This document shows positions 21,420 through 34,203 of a DNA stretch of 64,000 bases, piece by piece (the stretch's first letter is position 1; each line of letters starts with the position of its first letter). Below the pieces are notes generated by a model that saw only the letters and a list, made by a program, of their open reading frames with translations, searched no databases and was not told the DNA's origin. The translations under genes and the position numbers were made by a program. Source of the stretch: Xiphias gladius (taxonomy: Eukaryota; Chordata; Actinopteri; Istiophoriformes; Xiphiidae); assembly GCF_016859285.1 (NCBI RefSeq), contig NC_053400.1, positions 25,442,001 to 25,506,000 of the forward strand, in the 5' to 3' direction.

Positions 21420-24400
21420 ATGGCTGACATACTGCGGCTGGTGTCAGAAGCAGACAGGCGGACTTTACCTACACTCTCCCAGCTCTCTGAAAACGGTCGG
21501 ACAACAAAACGTTTTGGTGACAGTGTAGCAAACTGTTCTTTCAGCTGCTGGTAGTTTACACACTGCTAATAACGTGCGCATATGTGTCAATCACGACATT
21601 TCCATGTCGCCATATAACCAAACTTAATGTGTTTTTTCAGATATTGACTGTATTTGGGCTGATGTATCCGCCTACATTGAACGTCAGATGACCTTACAGA
21701 AGGCTAGTCTACCTACCTACCTACCTACCTATCTATCTACCGACCTACCTATCTACCTACATATCTATCTACCTACATATCTATCTACCTACATATCTAT
21801 CTACCTACCTATCTACCTACATATCTATCTACCTACCTACCTACCTACCCACCCACCCACCCATCTACCCACACATCCATCCACCCACATATCTATCTAC
21901 CCACATATCTATCCACCCACCCATCCACCCACATCCATCCACCCACCCACCCATCCACCCACACATCTATCTACCTACATATCTACCTACCTACCTATCT
22001 ATCTACCTACATATCTATCTACCTACATATCTATCTACCTACATATCTATCTACCTACCTACCTACATATCTATCTACCTACATATCTATCTACCTACAT
22101 ATCTATCTACCTATCTACCTATCTACCTACCTATCTATCTAACTACCTATCTACCGTTCTATCTATCTATCTATCTACCTATCTACCTACCTACCTACCT
22201 ACCTATTTATCTATTTATCTATTTATCTATTTATCTATCTACCTATCTACCTATCTACTTATCTATCTATCTGAAATTGATTGACCTCTTTAAATAGGGG
22301 GTCCATCTGGCAGGACTGGGTACTTTCACCTTCTCGCAGCAGAAGTTGGACCTAGGAAACAAGTTCACAATGATCCAACGACCCATCTTCCTCCTGGCTG
22401 GGAAACTGGTCCAGTCCCTAGGTTTAAAGCAGACCAGGCCACTGGCTGCAGGTGAACACATATCAGTTGGACATACAGGAATAATTTGACATTTTGGGAA
22501 ATACACTTCTTTGCTTTCTTGCCACGAGTTAGATGAGAAGGCTAATACCTTTTTCATATCTGTATCGTAAATGTGAAACTACAGCAGCCTGGTTATATTA
22601 GGTTACGACAAAGACTAGAAACAGAAACGGGGGAAATTTGGGGGGGGGGCAAGACTATTTCGTTGCAGACTAAGAGGACAATAACAAACTTAAGTTGCCA
22701 GGCAACCAACGGAAACTCCAAGAAGTCCCTGTGTCTGGCCAATAAACTGACTGGCACATAACCTCACGTAAAACCACAAACTTTCATTTTCACACATTTC
22801 TTAAAATGTTTTTTCAAGCATATTTAATAACTTAGCTAGATAGGTTAGCTTAGCATAAAGAATGGAAACAGGGGAACACAACTAGCCTAACTTTGTCCAA
22901 AGGTAACAAAATCCATCTACCAGCACCTCCAAAGCTCACTAATTAACATATTATATCTTATTTGTTAATTCTGTACAAAAAGCAAAGTATAAAAATGACA
23001 AATCACAATTTTATAGTAGTAGTTAATACAGTAGAAGCTTCATATTTAGCGTACAACACTGTACGTTTTTTTTTTTTTCATATCCTGGTGAATTATAGCT
23101 GCACTGATAGAAATAGAGATACAGTATACGAGATTTGGATTTGCATCTTACAGTGGGGTGGATCAGAGAGAACTGTGTTTGACACATTAACAAAAAAGCA
23201 GTGAGGATTTGTGTGTGTGTGTCCCTTGCAGCAACACACCTACCAGTGGTGCAGCTAAACTTTACAGCCGTGTCACAAGAGACTCCTTTCGGTCGAGACG
23301 TAGTGGAGGGCTGCATTAAAGAAACTCTTCTGCTCCTCTTCAGAGGTTTGGCCTCGGAACAAAACATGTTTATCACCTTCCAGGGAATTGGAGTTCTGTC
23401 CTTTCATAACAAGAAGGTGGCTCGGTTGCTCTTATTTCTCATGCTCTGATTCACATCGTGGACTTTGACAGCTGGGTTTTCATTAAATCTAATCCCATTT
23501 GATGTATTTCAAAGGTCCAGATGAAATTCAACAAAGATTTTGTTAATGCCATGGATGGAACTGGTAGGCTGCTGTTAGCCTTCAACAATGTGAGTTTGAA
23601 TAATTGCATGTGTTTGCATGTTACAGTACATAATGAATGTACAGTATTGTATGTATTCATATAGGTCACTGGTACTTTTGCCTCTTCAGAGACCTGGCAG
23701 CAGTGTCTCTTTACTGTCCGGTGAAGTGTCCAAGCTTCAGAGGCCCCAGACATCCAACCCCTTCACCCTGCCACCTGTCTGTTCTCATCAGCCAGACAAC
23801 AAAGCCGGTGACAAAGATGGATGGTGCTTGTCTCCAGCTCCAGACAAGAGGAAAGCTGGAGGTGAAAGAGCCTTTTACACAAGGCTGACAGTTAGGTTTG
23901 GGGTTTGATTACACTTTAATGAATCTAAATTAAAAAATGAATCCCCATCGCTCCATCTCATCAACTTGCTGCACAGAAAACAGACATTTGTTCCTCACTG
24001 TGAGGCTGAGCCGGAGCTGCAGTGGCTGCAAAAGCTGAAATAAACATGATATTAATTCGTTTTTATCATATATGCAATGTGTAACTGCTTTACCTGTTTA
24101 GAGGAGTAGTCATCTTTGTCACTTTGGAAAACAAGGCTTATTTGGTTTCTTCCCGTAAGGTTAGGTGACCCTTTAAAATGAAACTACAGCCGACGGCTGA
24201 AACGTTAGCATAGACTGGAGGAAGGGGGAAACAGATAGCCTGGCTCTGTCCAACGGCTCACTAATTAACACGCTGTATCTCGTTTCTTTAATTCGTACAA
24301 AAAACTAAGTGTAAACATTACTGTTAGGGAATCTTCTATTGGGTGGGCCTTGAGGTCTCAGCCAAAAATGCAGCAAATCTTTCTGAAAAGCACACTGTAT

Positions 24401-27400
24401 TCTCTCCTTAAGACGTTGGGAAGGTGTCTGAGGTTATTTGGGGAAAACAGAGCCATTCTGATCAAAGTGAAGCAGCGTTGCTGTAGTAACAAAGGTCAGC
24501 GAAGATGGCTGTTTTTGCCTGCCTATACGCCATAGATTGGGGTCTGCTAGAATCCATGGGCATAGCCAGATAACAATGGCTCCAGACCAGGATGTGCTGA
24601 TGTTATACTGATGGCTAGACACAACTAACACAGGTAAAAACATTTCTCTGTTTACAGAATAGCGAACCAATAGACTAACTCCACATACTGTGGAGGCATT
24701 CAGCTTGAGCATTTCTAGGCGTAAAGTATTTGCAGCATAATCTGTAGGGGTTAAAAGACTGAGCACAGGGGACGGCATCATGCACATAAACTTTTACCGA
24801 TAATTTCTCCGTTTTCTTTGGCCAAGCTTCAATAAATATTTTCAAAGTAAGGCATCCTGGCTCCTGAACCTTTTCTTCCCGCACGAGTTGACCATTAATC
24901 AGCAAAATCTCCACAACAATTAAAGTTGGTGGTTTTAAGGGGGAATTATGTGCTGAAATGCTTCTTGGTAGGAGCGCTGACTTTCTGGAGTCTCAGGTGG
25001 TTGACGGGGAAGTTTTTGTACACACAGGCTAGCTGTTTTCTCCGTTTCCAGGCGTTGTGCTAAACTTTTTTAACCGTTGCCTTGCTGTAGTTTCATATTT
25101 GTCACACAGACATGAGAGTGATAGCAATCTTCTCATCTAACACTGGAGCTTTGTCGTGGCACTAGAAGATGAACTGGTTTCACCAGGAGGATGAGAAGGA
25201 GCACTCGTTCTCACGCTATACAATAGGACTCAAGCGTTTACTTTCAGTTTGATGCACCATTTGCAGTGTTTAAGATTGGACAGCTCGTTGCTAATGATAA
25301 AAGACGAGATACAGTGACTGGGAAAGGGATTAGTTCAAGCTTAATGACTCTAGGCATAGCATATCAACTTGGAGCTGGCTATTGAAAAGTCAAACACTCA
25401 AACAACAAAAACAAAAAAATAAATAAATTTAAAAAAACCCGAAATAAATAAATAAACAACAACCCCAAAACCTTGAAGTCAAAAACAGAATTAATAGGGT
25501 GTAAAAGAAGTTAAGCTAAAACAAAAGTATAATAGAGTGCAGAATGACAGAATCAATAGTTATAGATTTGGAGCTGTCAAATAAAGAGTGAGATATGTGC
25601 AGTACCAGTATGTTTAGGAACAGTGAACCTACTCAGAGTGTTGTGTGTCTCTACAGAAGTTCCCCAACAGAGAGAATCTAAATCCCATCAGACACTGCAG
25701 CCTGCCAAGATGAAAGCTGTCAACCTCTCTGAGGAAATGAATCCAAAACCCCCTATGGAGGCCACAGACAAGTATTCCACACACAAAGACACGAGCATAC
25801 ACACAGGAAAGGTTCAGTTTGCAGTGGAAAGAGCTGTTGTTTGCAGGTAGATGGGTCAGTGAGAGCTGAGAGCTCAGTGGTGGTCCCATATTGTTACTGC
25901 CCCGAGGCAGCTTCCAGCTCCATCAATAATGCACAACTACCCGTGGAACAGATTCCTCTTCCGTCATCACCTCCCTTCACTGTCACCTTCCACGCTTGTA
26001 CACATAAACACACACACACACACAGACACACACCTGTAATCTGGGAAAATTGTCATGGTGAAAATTTCCTTCTGGTTCAATAACACAACCCAAATTGCAT
26101 GGAGCAAGCTTTAGGAAGGATCTGACAAATAAAGTGTGAATTGAATGTTCATGCAGACATGTCACACATCAAGAATAATCTAGAATAATCTACCAACAGT
26201 TTCACACCAAGCTGCACATGTAGAAGCCAGGGAGTCGCTCTCTTTCATGTACATCATACAGTAGTAAAATATCTGTTTCCACTCCTAGGCCCGTCAACTC
26301 CATCTCACCACCAGAGGTTGCTCCAAAACAGGAGGAACCTCTTGTGAACGTTAGTTGCTCTGGTCACACCCGTGCAGGACAGGTGAGTGTGTTTAAGTGG
26401 TGGCGCTTTCATGTATCTTTGTACTGCAGATAGATGGGTTTTTATGACTGGGGAATTGGATTGAAATTGAGATGTTATTTATTAGGAATCTGGTTTTATG
26501 GATATTACTGTTTGAGTATGAAATTGCCCGGGGTCTAAACCGCCTCTCACCTAGAGTAGGCTATGATGGGCTCCAGAATTCTGAGACCCTACACAGAATA
26601 AGGAGGGGTTTGGAGTTTGAAATTCCATTTCAAGTATTGAGTTGGGCCTGAGAAGGCGAAATGTAAAAGTTTTATTGCTTGTAGGGCAGCTCAGGTCTTT
26701 GTCAAGGGAGTCGTGGGTGTTGTACTCACATCTGACTCACTGTTTTTGTTTTGCCGCCCGCAAACTCTCTTTTCTGGTTCAATCTCACCACTCCCGTAGT
26801 GTCATTTCCAGTTGCAGCACACAGCACTGTCCAGCAAAAAAAAGCCCCAAAAACCCACCGAACACTATCTGCTCAGCACCAAATAGTAGATAAGACACAG
26901 TTAGCGACTAGCTGGTGAACATTGTGATGCAGTTAGCAGCTAAAGAGCAGGCCTCTGCCGGAGGCGACTCCACAGAGGAGCCCAGCAGGCAGACCCCTCT
27001 GGAGTTGGTGGAGAATAAAACGGAGCTAGAAAGAGAGAAAATATTGGACTTTAGGTTTGTCAGGTGGACAGAAACACAACTCCAAATGAATGAACGATAA
27101 GTAACTGTTTTCTAGCATGTTCTCCATGCCCCTTATTGCAGGCTTAAGTTGTTCAAAAGCCTGAGAGGAAAATGACTAAAGCATATATTTTAACCTTACA
27201 AACATGAAGTTTTTACATTACTGATCCTGTTACCTTGTTCCTATAGGAGCTGTGCTACCTGTGTATGCAGCGGGCCCAAAGAAATATTCCAGTGTGCCTG
27301 AGGGAGCAGCAGCAGGCAGAGGAGAAAGCTCAGGAGAAACTCTTATTGCTTAAAGAACAACAGAGAGAGAAGCAGTGTATAGAGGAAGAACAGGTGTGTG

Positions 27401-30400
27401 TGTGACAATAAGAGTCTGCAGCCACACAAAAATATGCACACTCCTATATGAGCTAAACGTCAGCATGCATAGCAATCCATTCAATAGTTGTCAAGACATT
27501 TCACTAAAAAACAAAATTTGAAACCTGATGGTGGCACTTAATTAAAAATCAGGGGGTCAACAGAGTCTTTAGGATTCATCGTTTGGGGAATATGAATGTC
27601 TGAACCAAATTTCATGTTAATCCATCCGACATTTGTTGAAATATTGCAACCTGGACCAAAGTGGTGGAACGACCCACAAGCCAATGGACATACCAACACG
27701 GACATACCCCAAACCACGCTGCTAGTGTGACTAAAAACTATGATTGGGCAGGTCAAGTGGGCAAATCTTCTTAAAAGTGTGTAAAATGTTTGAATAGATA
27801 CAGTTGTTTTTTTTAATTAGATTTTGGCAACTTGAATATCTACAGTATATGATCCTCTTCATACTGTCTGTTACTTAAGGTGATTTGCGAGTGCTCTCGG
27901 AATAACCTTTCATTCTAGTCAAGAAAAAAAATGGGATCAGAAAACCACACAACCAACAGACTGGGCATGTAAAAACTGTTGGTTTTACACAGCCAGAAGT
28001 AGAAATAAGATAAAACTCAAACCATTATGTCAAGACAAAGTGAAAGCAGCAATAAAAACTTTTAAAAGCAAAAAAAGACATCTCCAGAAATGAGGAGTTA
28101 AGGGTGGTTCCAGTCAGGACCAGTGAGCTGAGAAAAAAGGCCTCATCCTGTTGTTGTTTGTTGTTTTTGCCAATATGATATCGTGGTTCAACAAAATGGC
28201 CTCTAAAACAGAGCAGCATGTCCCAAGAATCAATCGAGGGGCCAAAGCCCTGTGAAAAAAGTTCACTTTTTACCCTGTGAGTATGATATGTCATGCTTTT
28301 CTGCAGTCAATGTGATGATAAAAGCATTTGTTTTTGTGTGTGCATTTGGCAGGCAAAGCAGAGTGAGCAACGTGAGCATGCAAAGCAGGTTGCTATATTC
28401 AACCTGCAAATGTCAGAGAAAAAAGAGAAGACTTATTGTCCTCTGTACCCGGTGAGTAGAAATTGCAGCCCCGTTGTTCAAGGTGCTCCTAAGTTCAATC
28501 TTTGCCTAGTCAGAACATAAACGTTTACTTTAGCAAATTAAGACAAACCAGTTACTACGTAGAGATTCGTTTTTGCTGAATATTTACACCTTCTATCTGG
28601 CAGATGTAACTGTTACATATTGTTAGTTAACTGAATTAACATATGACCCCTTTAGACAGAGGTGTTAAATTGTTAATTTTCTTGACAATATCTGATCTTA
28701 CACTTCAAAATGCTGTCTAATAATGATGTCAACTGAGAAGATTTTAAATTAAATTTCACAAAAACTACAGTATACCTCAAATTACAATTCAGGTGGTTAA
28801 TCATGTCGACTAAATGACCAAATACTGTTAGATTAGCTTAATCGGATATCTCCCACTGACTCTCTAACACACAGATTTCTATGTGGACGTAGATATAAAT
28901 AAAAGGAAATCTTACTCAAATTTGCAAAGGATTGGCAGTGAGGTTTGGCCCAAAAATGTTATTTTTGAAGGTTATATTACAGCTTGTGGTGTTACAAACA
29001 CTTCCTGTTTACATAGTTGATACATTTTCCAGACATGTTCCATAGCAACTGATTTACCCATTTCTAGTATTTACTAGCCAAAATATTTCTTAAGTTTTAC
29101 TGTTGCAACTTGATTAGGTAAATCACTAGTTTGAAACTAGTGGTTACTAAGAACTTAGGATGGACTTTACATACAAACTTAGTAAAGTATTTATAGCTGG
29201 TGCAACATAGTCCTGGACATGAAAGTTTTAATCTTTACGATTCCAGTCATTGTTGATTTGGCAACACCGTTGGTAACATGGTAAAAGCAAATACAGTTCA
29301 ACACTACATGGTTCAGAATTCTGGGATATTAAACAGAACAGCTGTATCTGTGTACAGTGCACCCAAACAAACTCAGCAAAGAGACGTCAGCAAATAATTG
29401 GCCTTTTCCCATTATCTGATTTCGTGTTGCACACAGCACAAGTAGCAGGGAAAAGTAAAATTGGTTACCTTCCCTGCAATATCTAAATCGGATCTGCTGT
29501 CAGAAAATGCAGAAAATGATTGATGTCTTGTTTTGTGGACACATTTTTGATGAACGGTCAGAAGTAAAAGTATAAAGCCTAAAAAAAGTGAAAGTCATCC
29601 TGTGTTTTTCTAGTTGAAGGCTTTTAATGTGAACCAGCAATGGTAAGAGCAGTAACTTAATACAGCTCTGGTACGACTTTGGGGAAGCGAACAGTAAACT
29701 GCGAGGCAGATATAAAAAATCTACACGGTGAAATTCCTGTGAATCCTTTGTGTGTGTCTTAGTGGTGGATTCTTAACAATTCTAACAATGATAAATACCA
29801 TACAAAGAGGTACTTACTGAATGTCAATACAATAAATCTCCATTGCAGAAAAAAGGCTGACCCTAAATATTATCAAAAATAGGGTCTGAGTTCATGAATA
29901 TGTTAAGGATTATTACTTTAAAAACATCAAATAACACATTACAGTTCTCAACACTCTCTGCATCTTTCTAGTGGCCTGTTAAAAGTCAGTGTCTTCTCCG
30001 GGCTCCTTAGACTTCATTCATCTTCCCGACTCGGCCCCTCACTCCTGCCAAGAGGATTCAGCAGCATCGTTACATGAACGATCTTCAGAGCCAGGTAGAG
30101 AGCCGGCGGCAATGCAAGGTTCGGGACCAGCAGAACCGTCTTCTAATGGAGCGTCTAGACCGGGTCCAGCTGGTCCAGGAGTGAGTCCGAAACAGGCTTT
30201 GCAAACAATCATCTGCTGTGATAACTAGTGTGTCATATGGTGTATGTTTGTGTTTTAGGATCGCTTTGCATGGGGCTCGGCAGCTCCAGCAGAAACACGA
30301 GAGAACTAAGCATTACAAGAGGGCTCTGGACACTCAGGCAAGAAAACACTTTAAAAGTGGACTTTCACACGTGACATTTTGCAAAGGATGTTGAAATATT

Positions 30401-33400
30401 TTTTGGAGTATTTGTATTGTCGCACACATAGAAACAAAGCAGCACAAGCGACGATCACCAGTGTCAATATGAGGAGGGAAGGGAGTAAAATGCCTTCCTG
30501 TTTAGTCTAACAGCGAGTCATTTCAGATTTTAGTGTATCTCAGAGAATAACTATATCAGAGTTTGGAGTTTTAAAAGAGAGAATTTCTTTCCAGCTCACT
30601 CATTTGAAGAAATATGTTTTCTGAACAAAATCATTCAAGTATCTTTGTTAATAGGGAAGCACATATACTGTATATAATTGCCCGGATATATTGTAGTTAC
30701 TGGGCCCTAAAAGGTGCTTTCTATGACACAACTAAGCCATCTTAATCAGATGAGTGAAGCATTTGAAGTGTATTGAAGTCAGTAAGAAGTTTTACATCAG
30801 TAAAAGAGAATCTGCAGGTTGACTTGTTAAAGTTTAATCATCATTATCATCAGCACATGGCTTCACCACCTACTTCACAGGAAAGAAAAAAAGGTCAATA
30901 CCTGCCTTCAGCATCAACCTTTCTATTTTTGTCACTCATTTTGTTAAAGGGGAATTCCACAGATTTTACACAGTTAAGTCTGTGTACAGGTCTTGGGGAG
31001 TACTACTGCTTATGTGAAAAAAGTTTCAAGTTGTATAAGTTGTAAGTCTTTTGGCTCCGCAGGTACAGTAGTTGTGTGAAATCTGATAAGTTGCCACAAG
31101 CAATGTAACTTGAGTCAGCATCAGTTGGGACTGAAGACTACGAGATAAAATTGAAAAAATATGGGAAGGTGGAGTTACAAAGTAGTGAGCTTACTAGACC
31201 TCGGAAATCGCTACTCATCTTTGCTTGAAGTGGCTCAGGTTTTGACGAGGAGGAAGAATGCATGGGATTAAAAACATTCTTCTTTAAGAAAAGATGTCAA
31301 TCCTGACTCCCGGCAGGAGTGTAATGCTAAATCAGAAGAGTACCCTTTGCATCCTAGCCAGCTGTTCTTTTGACAGACTAAAATGATGTTTGTGTCCTAT
31401 GTTCAGGATTGGGGATGTTAGCAAAGGGCACCAGCAACAAAAGTTTCATTTTTTGCTTTGTTTCGAACTTGCGGGTCAGAACGGACCTGTCACCAGGCCA
31501 CATCTTGCCGAGGGGCTGTATTATGTCACGGTCTGCTCTATGGTAACCTTACAACTGAACTGAGTGTGTTCTGTCCTGTAGGTGGGGGATAAGAAGTACA
31601 CAGACCCTCCAGTGTACCCGGCTGACAACTCTGGGTTCACTCGCTGTGAGACAGCAGCCAGCAACGCAGAGAGCCGAGAGAGGGCGCAGAAGGTCACCTC
31701 TGTTTCTTATTGCTGCCATAAAAATTGCTTTTTAGTTGTGGCCTCGTGTAGATGGGAAGAAATAACCATAATCATAGTTGTTTGATTATACTAAAAGACT
31801 CTGCATCGTTCGTTGTTTTTTGCAGTGGCGGAAGAGATTCTCATATCCTTTACTTAAGGAAAAGTGCAGAAGTATTGCCAGCAAAATGTAGTAAAAGTAT
31901 CAAAAGTATTTAAGTAAGCAGAGTCACCTCTTTAAAGGTGTTATATTATGATATATTATATTACTGGATTAATATCATTGATGCATTAACATGGAAGCAA
32001 CAGTTTCATGTTGCAGCTGGTTGAGGTGTAGCTGATTTTAACTACTTCATATACAGTAAGATACAGTGGCTTAAACTATAAAATTGCATCATATTTTATT
32101 TGTTGATCCTATGTTTTGTTATCTGCAAATTAACTACAGTACTAACTACTGCAGGTGTCGGATAAATGTTGTGAAGTTCGTGTATAAGGTAGCATATGTA
32201 AATACCCAAGGTAAAATACAAATACCTCAAAAGTACAGTACAGTACTTGAGTAAATGTACTTAGGTACTTTCCACCTCTGTTTTTTGTAATTGTTCATTT
32301 TTTGGGGCTGACAGGCCTACAAATATTCTGAGAACTGTTACTGTATGTCCTATTTTTAAATTTGTCTACTACATGGTGAAGCTGATGTGGTGTTATTCTG
32401 TATACTTGCAGCTCTTCCAGGTAAATTACAGTGCTGCCACTCAGAGGAAAAAGAAAGAACTGCACAACCACCAGGCACAGCTGGAGAAAGAGAGGGAAAT
32501 GCTCAAACACAACAAAACAGAGTGAGTAAAGGATGGGGGAATTGAAAGAAAGGGAGGGTTTGGAGAAAACAGCAGCAGCCTTAGTTCAAAACATATTGTT
32601 TTTATGTGGAAACTATGGTAGTTTGTCTCTCTCTGATATGTTTTCACGCCAGGCTAATATTGGACCACATTAATCACTTTGAGAAGAAGCGGGACATCAG
32701 GAAGTCCTTAGAGGACGAGTGGAGTCGCAGTGTGAAGCTCAAACATCAACGAAAGGAGGAGGAGAGGCGCTTCCTGAGGTGTGCGAATGTCACCTTGAGC
32801 ATCATCACAAAATTTGGCATTTAGTCTTATTAGCATTAAACATGCAATAACGGATTTTTTTTGGGTGACATGGGCACCAAGGAAACGAATAATGAAAACA
32901 ACATTTACATATCATCACCTTCTGAGTTAATGATACGTAAGCAAACTTGTTATCAGACGGTTGGTTATTTACACATAGGTTACATTAGCTTTCATTTAGA
33001 GTTGTGCTTCAGGCAACCTGGAAAAAAATATAAGTCTAACATTCACTCTCTTTTTGCTCTGTTTTTGTTCTCTACCAACTACTGAGGGAACTATCGAACT
33101 TTTTAGCTGCTAAACGCTCAACTCTGTTCACCGGCTAGTAGCTAACTGTGTCTGTCTGCTCTTTGGTAGTGAGCAGCTAGTATACAGTGGGTTTTTGGAG
33201 CTTTTTCTTTGTTGTTGCTGCAAACAGCTGCCTGCTGCGTCCGAAATGACACTATGGGAGCAGTGAGAGTGAATCAGAACTGTAAAGTTGTGGCCTGGAC
33301 AGCTAAAGAATGAGCTCTGTAAAGCTGAGAGGAGCTGCAGATTTGGATGATAATTCTCTGTAGGTTCATCACTATGAGTGACCCTTTTCACATTGTCACA

Positions 33401-33931
33401 TTGTTTTCTCATTGTCATTTTATACATTGTTATTATAAAAGTATTTATTGTTATTTAAATTTAATGCATGCTTGAGGCAACTGACCTCTTTTTAATGTTC
33501 CATTAAGAGAAAAGTGATTTTATTGAATGTTAAACTTTCAAACTTTGAAAGGCCAAAACACCCTGCGCACATTGTTTTCATTTTGAGTAAATTATCTCCT
33601 GATTTCTGGTATTCAAGGACTGAGCTTCTCTGTCATTGCTTGCACAACACTCTTCTGATTGTGTTAAACCTGAGATGATGCACCTTGTTACTGACCTGCC
33701 TAAAAAGGTGCCTACATCATTCATGTGGGGTGACATGTTTTCCTGGTAATTCATTTGTTCTTCCATTCTTGATTATGTCTCCCTGTGGTCAGGTCTGCTG
33801 GTCAGCCCATGGTGGATAAACTTGCACAGTACAAGCGCTGCTGCCAGTGCAAGAGGAGGACCACTGACTTTGGAGAGACCAACATCTGGAAGGACTCTCA
33901 TTACCTCTCTGGCTCACAGTTCATGATTTGA
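21420..33931 (+). CDS. ccdc81: Coiled-coil domain-containing protein 81 (HU-domain, centrosome/cilium-associated)
   Basis: Sixteen coding exons with consistent phases: 21420-21495, 21641-21702, 22298-22451, 23232-23416, 23521-23589, 23690-23861, 25657-25846, 26289-26382, 27247-27393, 28353-28451, 30011-30180, 30259-30337, 31582-31692, 32412-32521, 32653-32778, 33793-33931; 1983 nt, 660 aa, close to the mammalian length. Recognised from the motif [17 protein letters not shown] and the block around RAGQELCYLC. Two tandem eukaryotic HU-type domains occupy about residues 10-97 and 100-185. They are followed by a variable linker, a C-x2-H...C-x2-C cluster (C326, H329, C337, C340), Glu/Lys/Gln-rich coiled coils (about 340-610) and a short Cys-containing tail. 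The family is associated with centrosomes and cilia, but its molecular function is poorly defined. Introns 2 and 12 need GC donors (AAG|GCTAGT and CAG|GCAAGA); intron 2 is nearly all CTAC microsatellite. Introns 6 and 8 hold dispersed repeats. Confidence 0.95.
21707..22275. repeat. CTAC/CTAT/CCAC tetranucleotide microsatellite (ccdc81 intron 2)
   Basis: About 570 bp of CTAC, CTAT, ATAT and CCAC units. It fills nearly the whole 595-bp intron 2 of ccdc81 and starts within a few bases of the 5' splice site. It creates a spurious 198-codon open frame of Tyr, Leu, Pro, Thr and Ser. Confidence 0.97.
22480..23007 (+). mobile_element. Foldback repeat family 1, left arm only (ccdc81 intron 3)
   Basis: Starts GACATTTTGGGAAATACAC and runs through TTAGCATAAAGAATGGAAAC, AACTAGCCTAACTTTGTCC and CACCTCCAAAGCTCACTAAT. 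The inverted right arm is missing. The matching place in the left duplication unit lacks it. Confidence 0.7.
24170..25145. mobile_element. Foldback repeat family 1 copy (ccdc81 intron 6)
   Basis: Left arm 24170-24320 (GCCTGGCTCTGTCC, GCTCACTAATTAACACGC) and inverted right arm about 25020-25145 (CAGGCTAGCTGTTTTCTCC, GAGAGTGATAGCAATCTTCTC), with about 700 bp of other DNA between. Confidence 0.65.
26642..27105 (+). mobile_element. Dispersed repeat family 2, copy 2 (ccdc81 intron 8)
   Basis: CACTCCCGTAGTGTCATTTCC, CTGCTCAGCACCAAATAG, GCGACTAGCTGGTGAACA and GTTGGTGGAGAATAAAACGG follow the same order as the other family 2 copies. Confidence 0.7.
27420..27760. repeat. Dispersed repeat family 4, copy 2 (ccdc81 intron 9)
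   Basis: ACCAAATTTCATGTTAATCC, TTGTTGAAATATTGCAACC and GGACCAAAGTGGTGGAACGA are characteristic of this widespread fish repeat. Confidence 0.65.
28452..30010. other. ccdc81 intron 10
   Basis: 1.56 kb, AT-rich; no exon or clear repeat recognised. Confidence 0.6.
31825..32290. repeat. Dispersed repeat family 3, copy 4 (ccdc81 intron 13)
   Basis: Starts CAGTGGCGGAAGAGATTCTC and ends CTTGAGTAAATGTACTTAGG...TTTCCACCTCTG: both ends of this common teleost repeat are present, with AAGTAAAAGTA-type cores. Confidence 0.7.
33085..33410 (-). mobile_element. Dispersed repeat family 2, copy 3 (ccdc81 intron 15, inverted)
   Basis: Reverse orientation of the family: GTTCACCGGCTAGTAGCTAAC, CGAAATGACACTATGGGAG and GAGGAGCTGCAGATTTGG. 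Confidence 0.7.
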
Positions 33932-34197
33932 TGAGCTGCAGAGCTTGGTCCAGCGCTTGAACACCAATACTTCACAGCCTAGACAAGACCTAAAACCTTT
34001 ACTACTCACCATGGGATGGTCACTAAAGATTAAATTAATATTTTAAGCATACTTCCATGTTATTGTGTGTAGTATGCACAGTGCGCCCTATTCTCTGTTT
34101 TCATGTGAGATTTATTCTTACTCCTTTCCTAAATTAGTCTTTGGAGTTCATGTTTATTATACTTATGGTTGTTTTAAGGTAATTTCAATTGTGAAAA

Positions 34198-34203
34198 TAA
34201 ATA
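34198..34203 (+). terminator. ccdc81 poly(A) signal
   Basis: AATAAA, repeated in overlapping form (AATAAATAAATAAAC), 267 bp after the stop codon. First such signal downstream of ccdc81. Confidence 0.7.

Larger units (their letters stand above)
16165..23170. repeat. Tandem segmental duplication, right unit (IL-1R copy B + 5' ccdc81)
   Basis: Right-hand partner of 3246-10361. It retains the functional ccdc81 promoter and first exons. Later insertions specific to this unit include a dispersed repeat in receptor intron 2 (18640-18800) and a foldback-element arm in ccdc81 intron 3 (22480-23007). Confidence 0.85.

Noticed and set aside
21707-22275. Regularly repeated array that might suggest a CRISPR or minisatellite structure
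   Set aside because: Units are 4 bp with no spacers; the window is a vertebrate genome.
21688-22284. 198-codon open frame rich in Tyr, Leu, Pro, Thr and Ser
   Set aside because: Pure by-product of the CTAC/CTAT microsatellite, and it lies inside ccdc81 intron 2.
25847-26083. Open frame continuing past ccdc81 exon 7
   Set aside because: It is in another frame from exon 7. The donor at 25846 gives the correct phase into the next exon, and the frame ends in a CA microsatellite.
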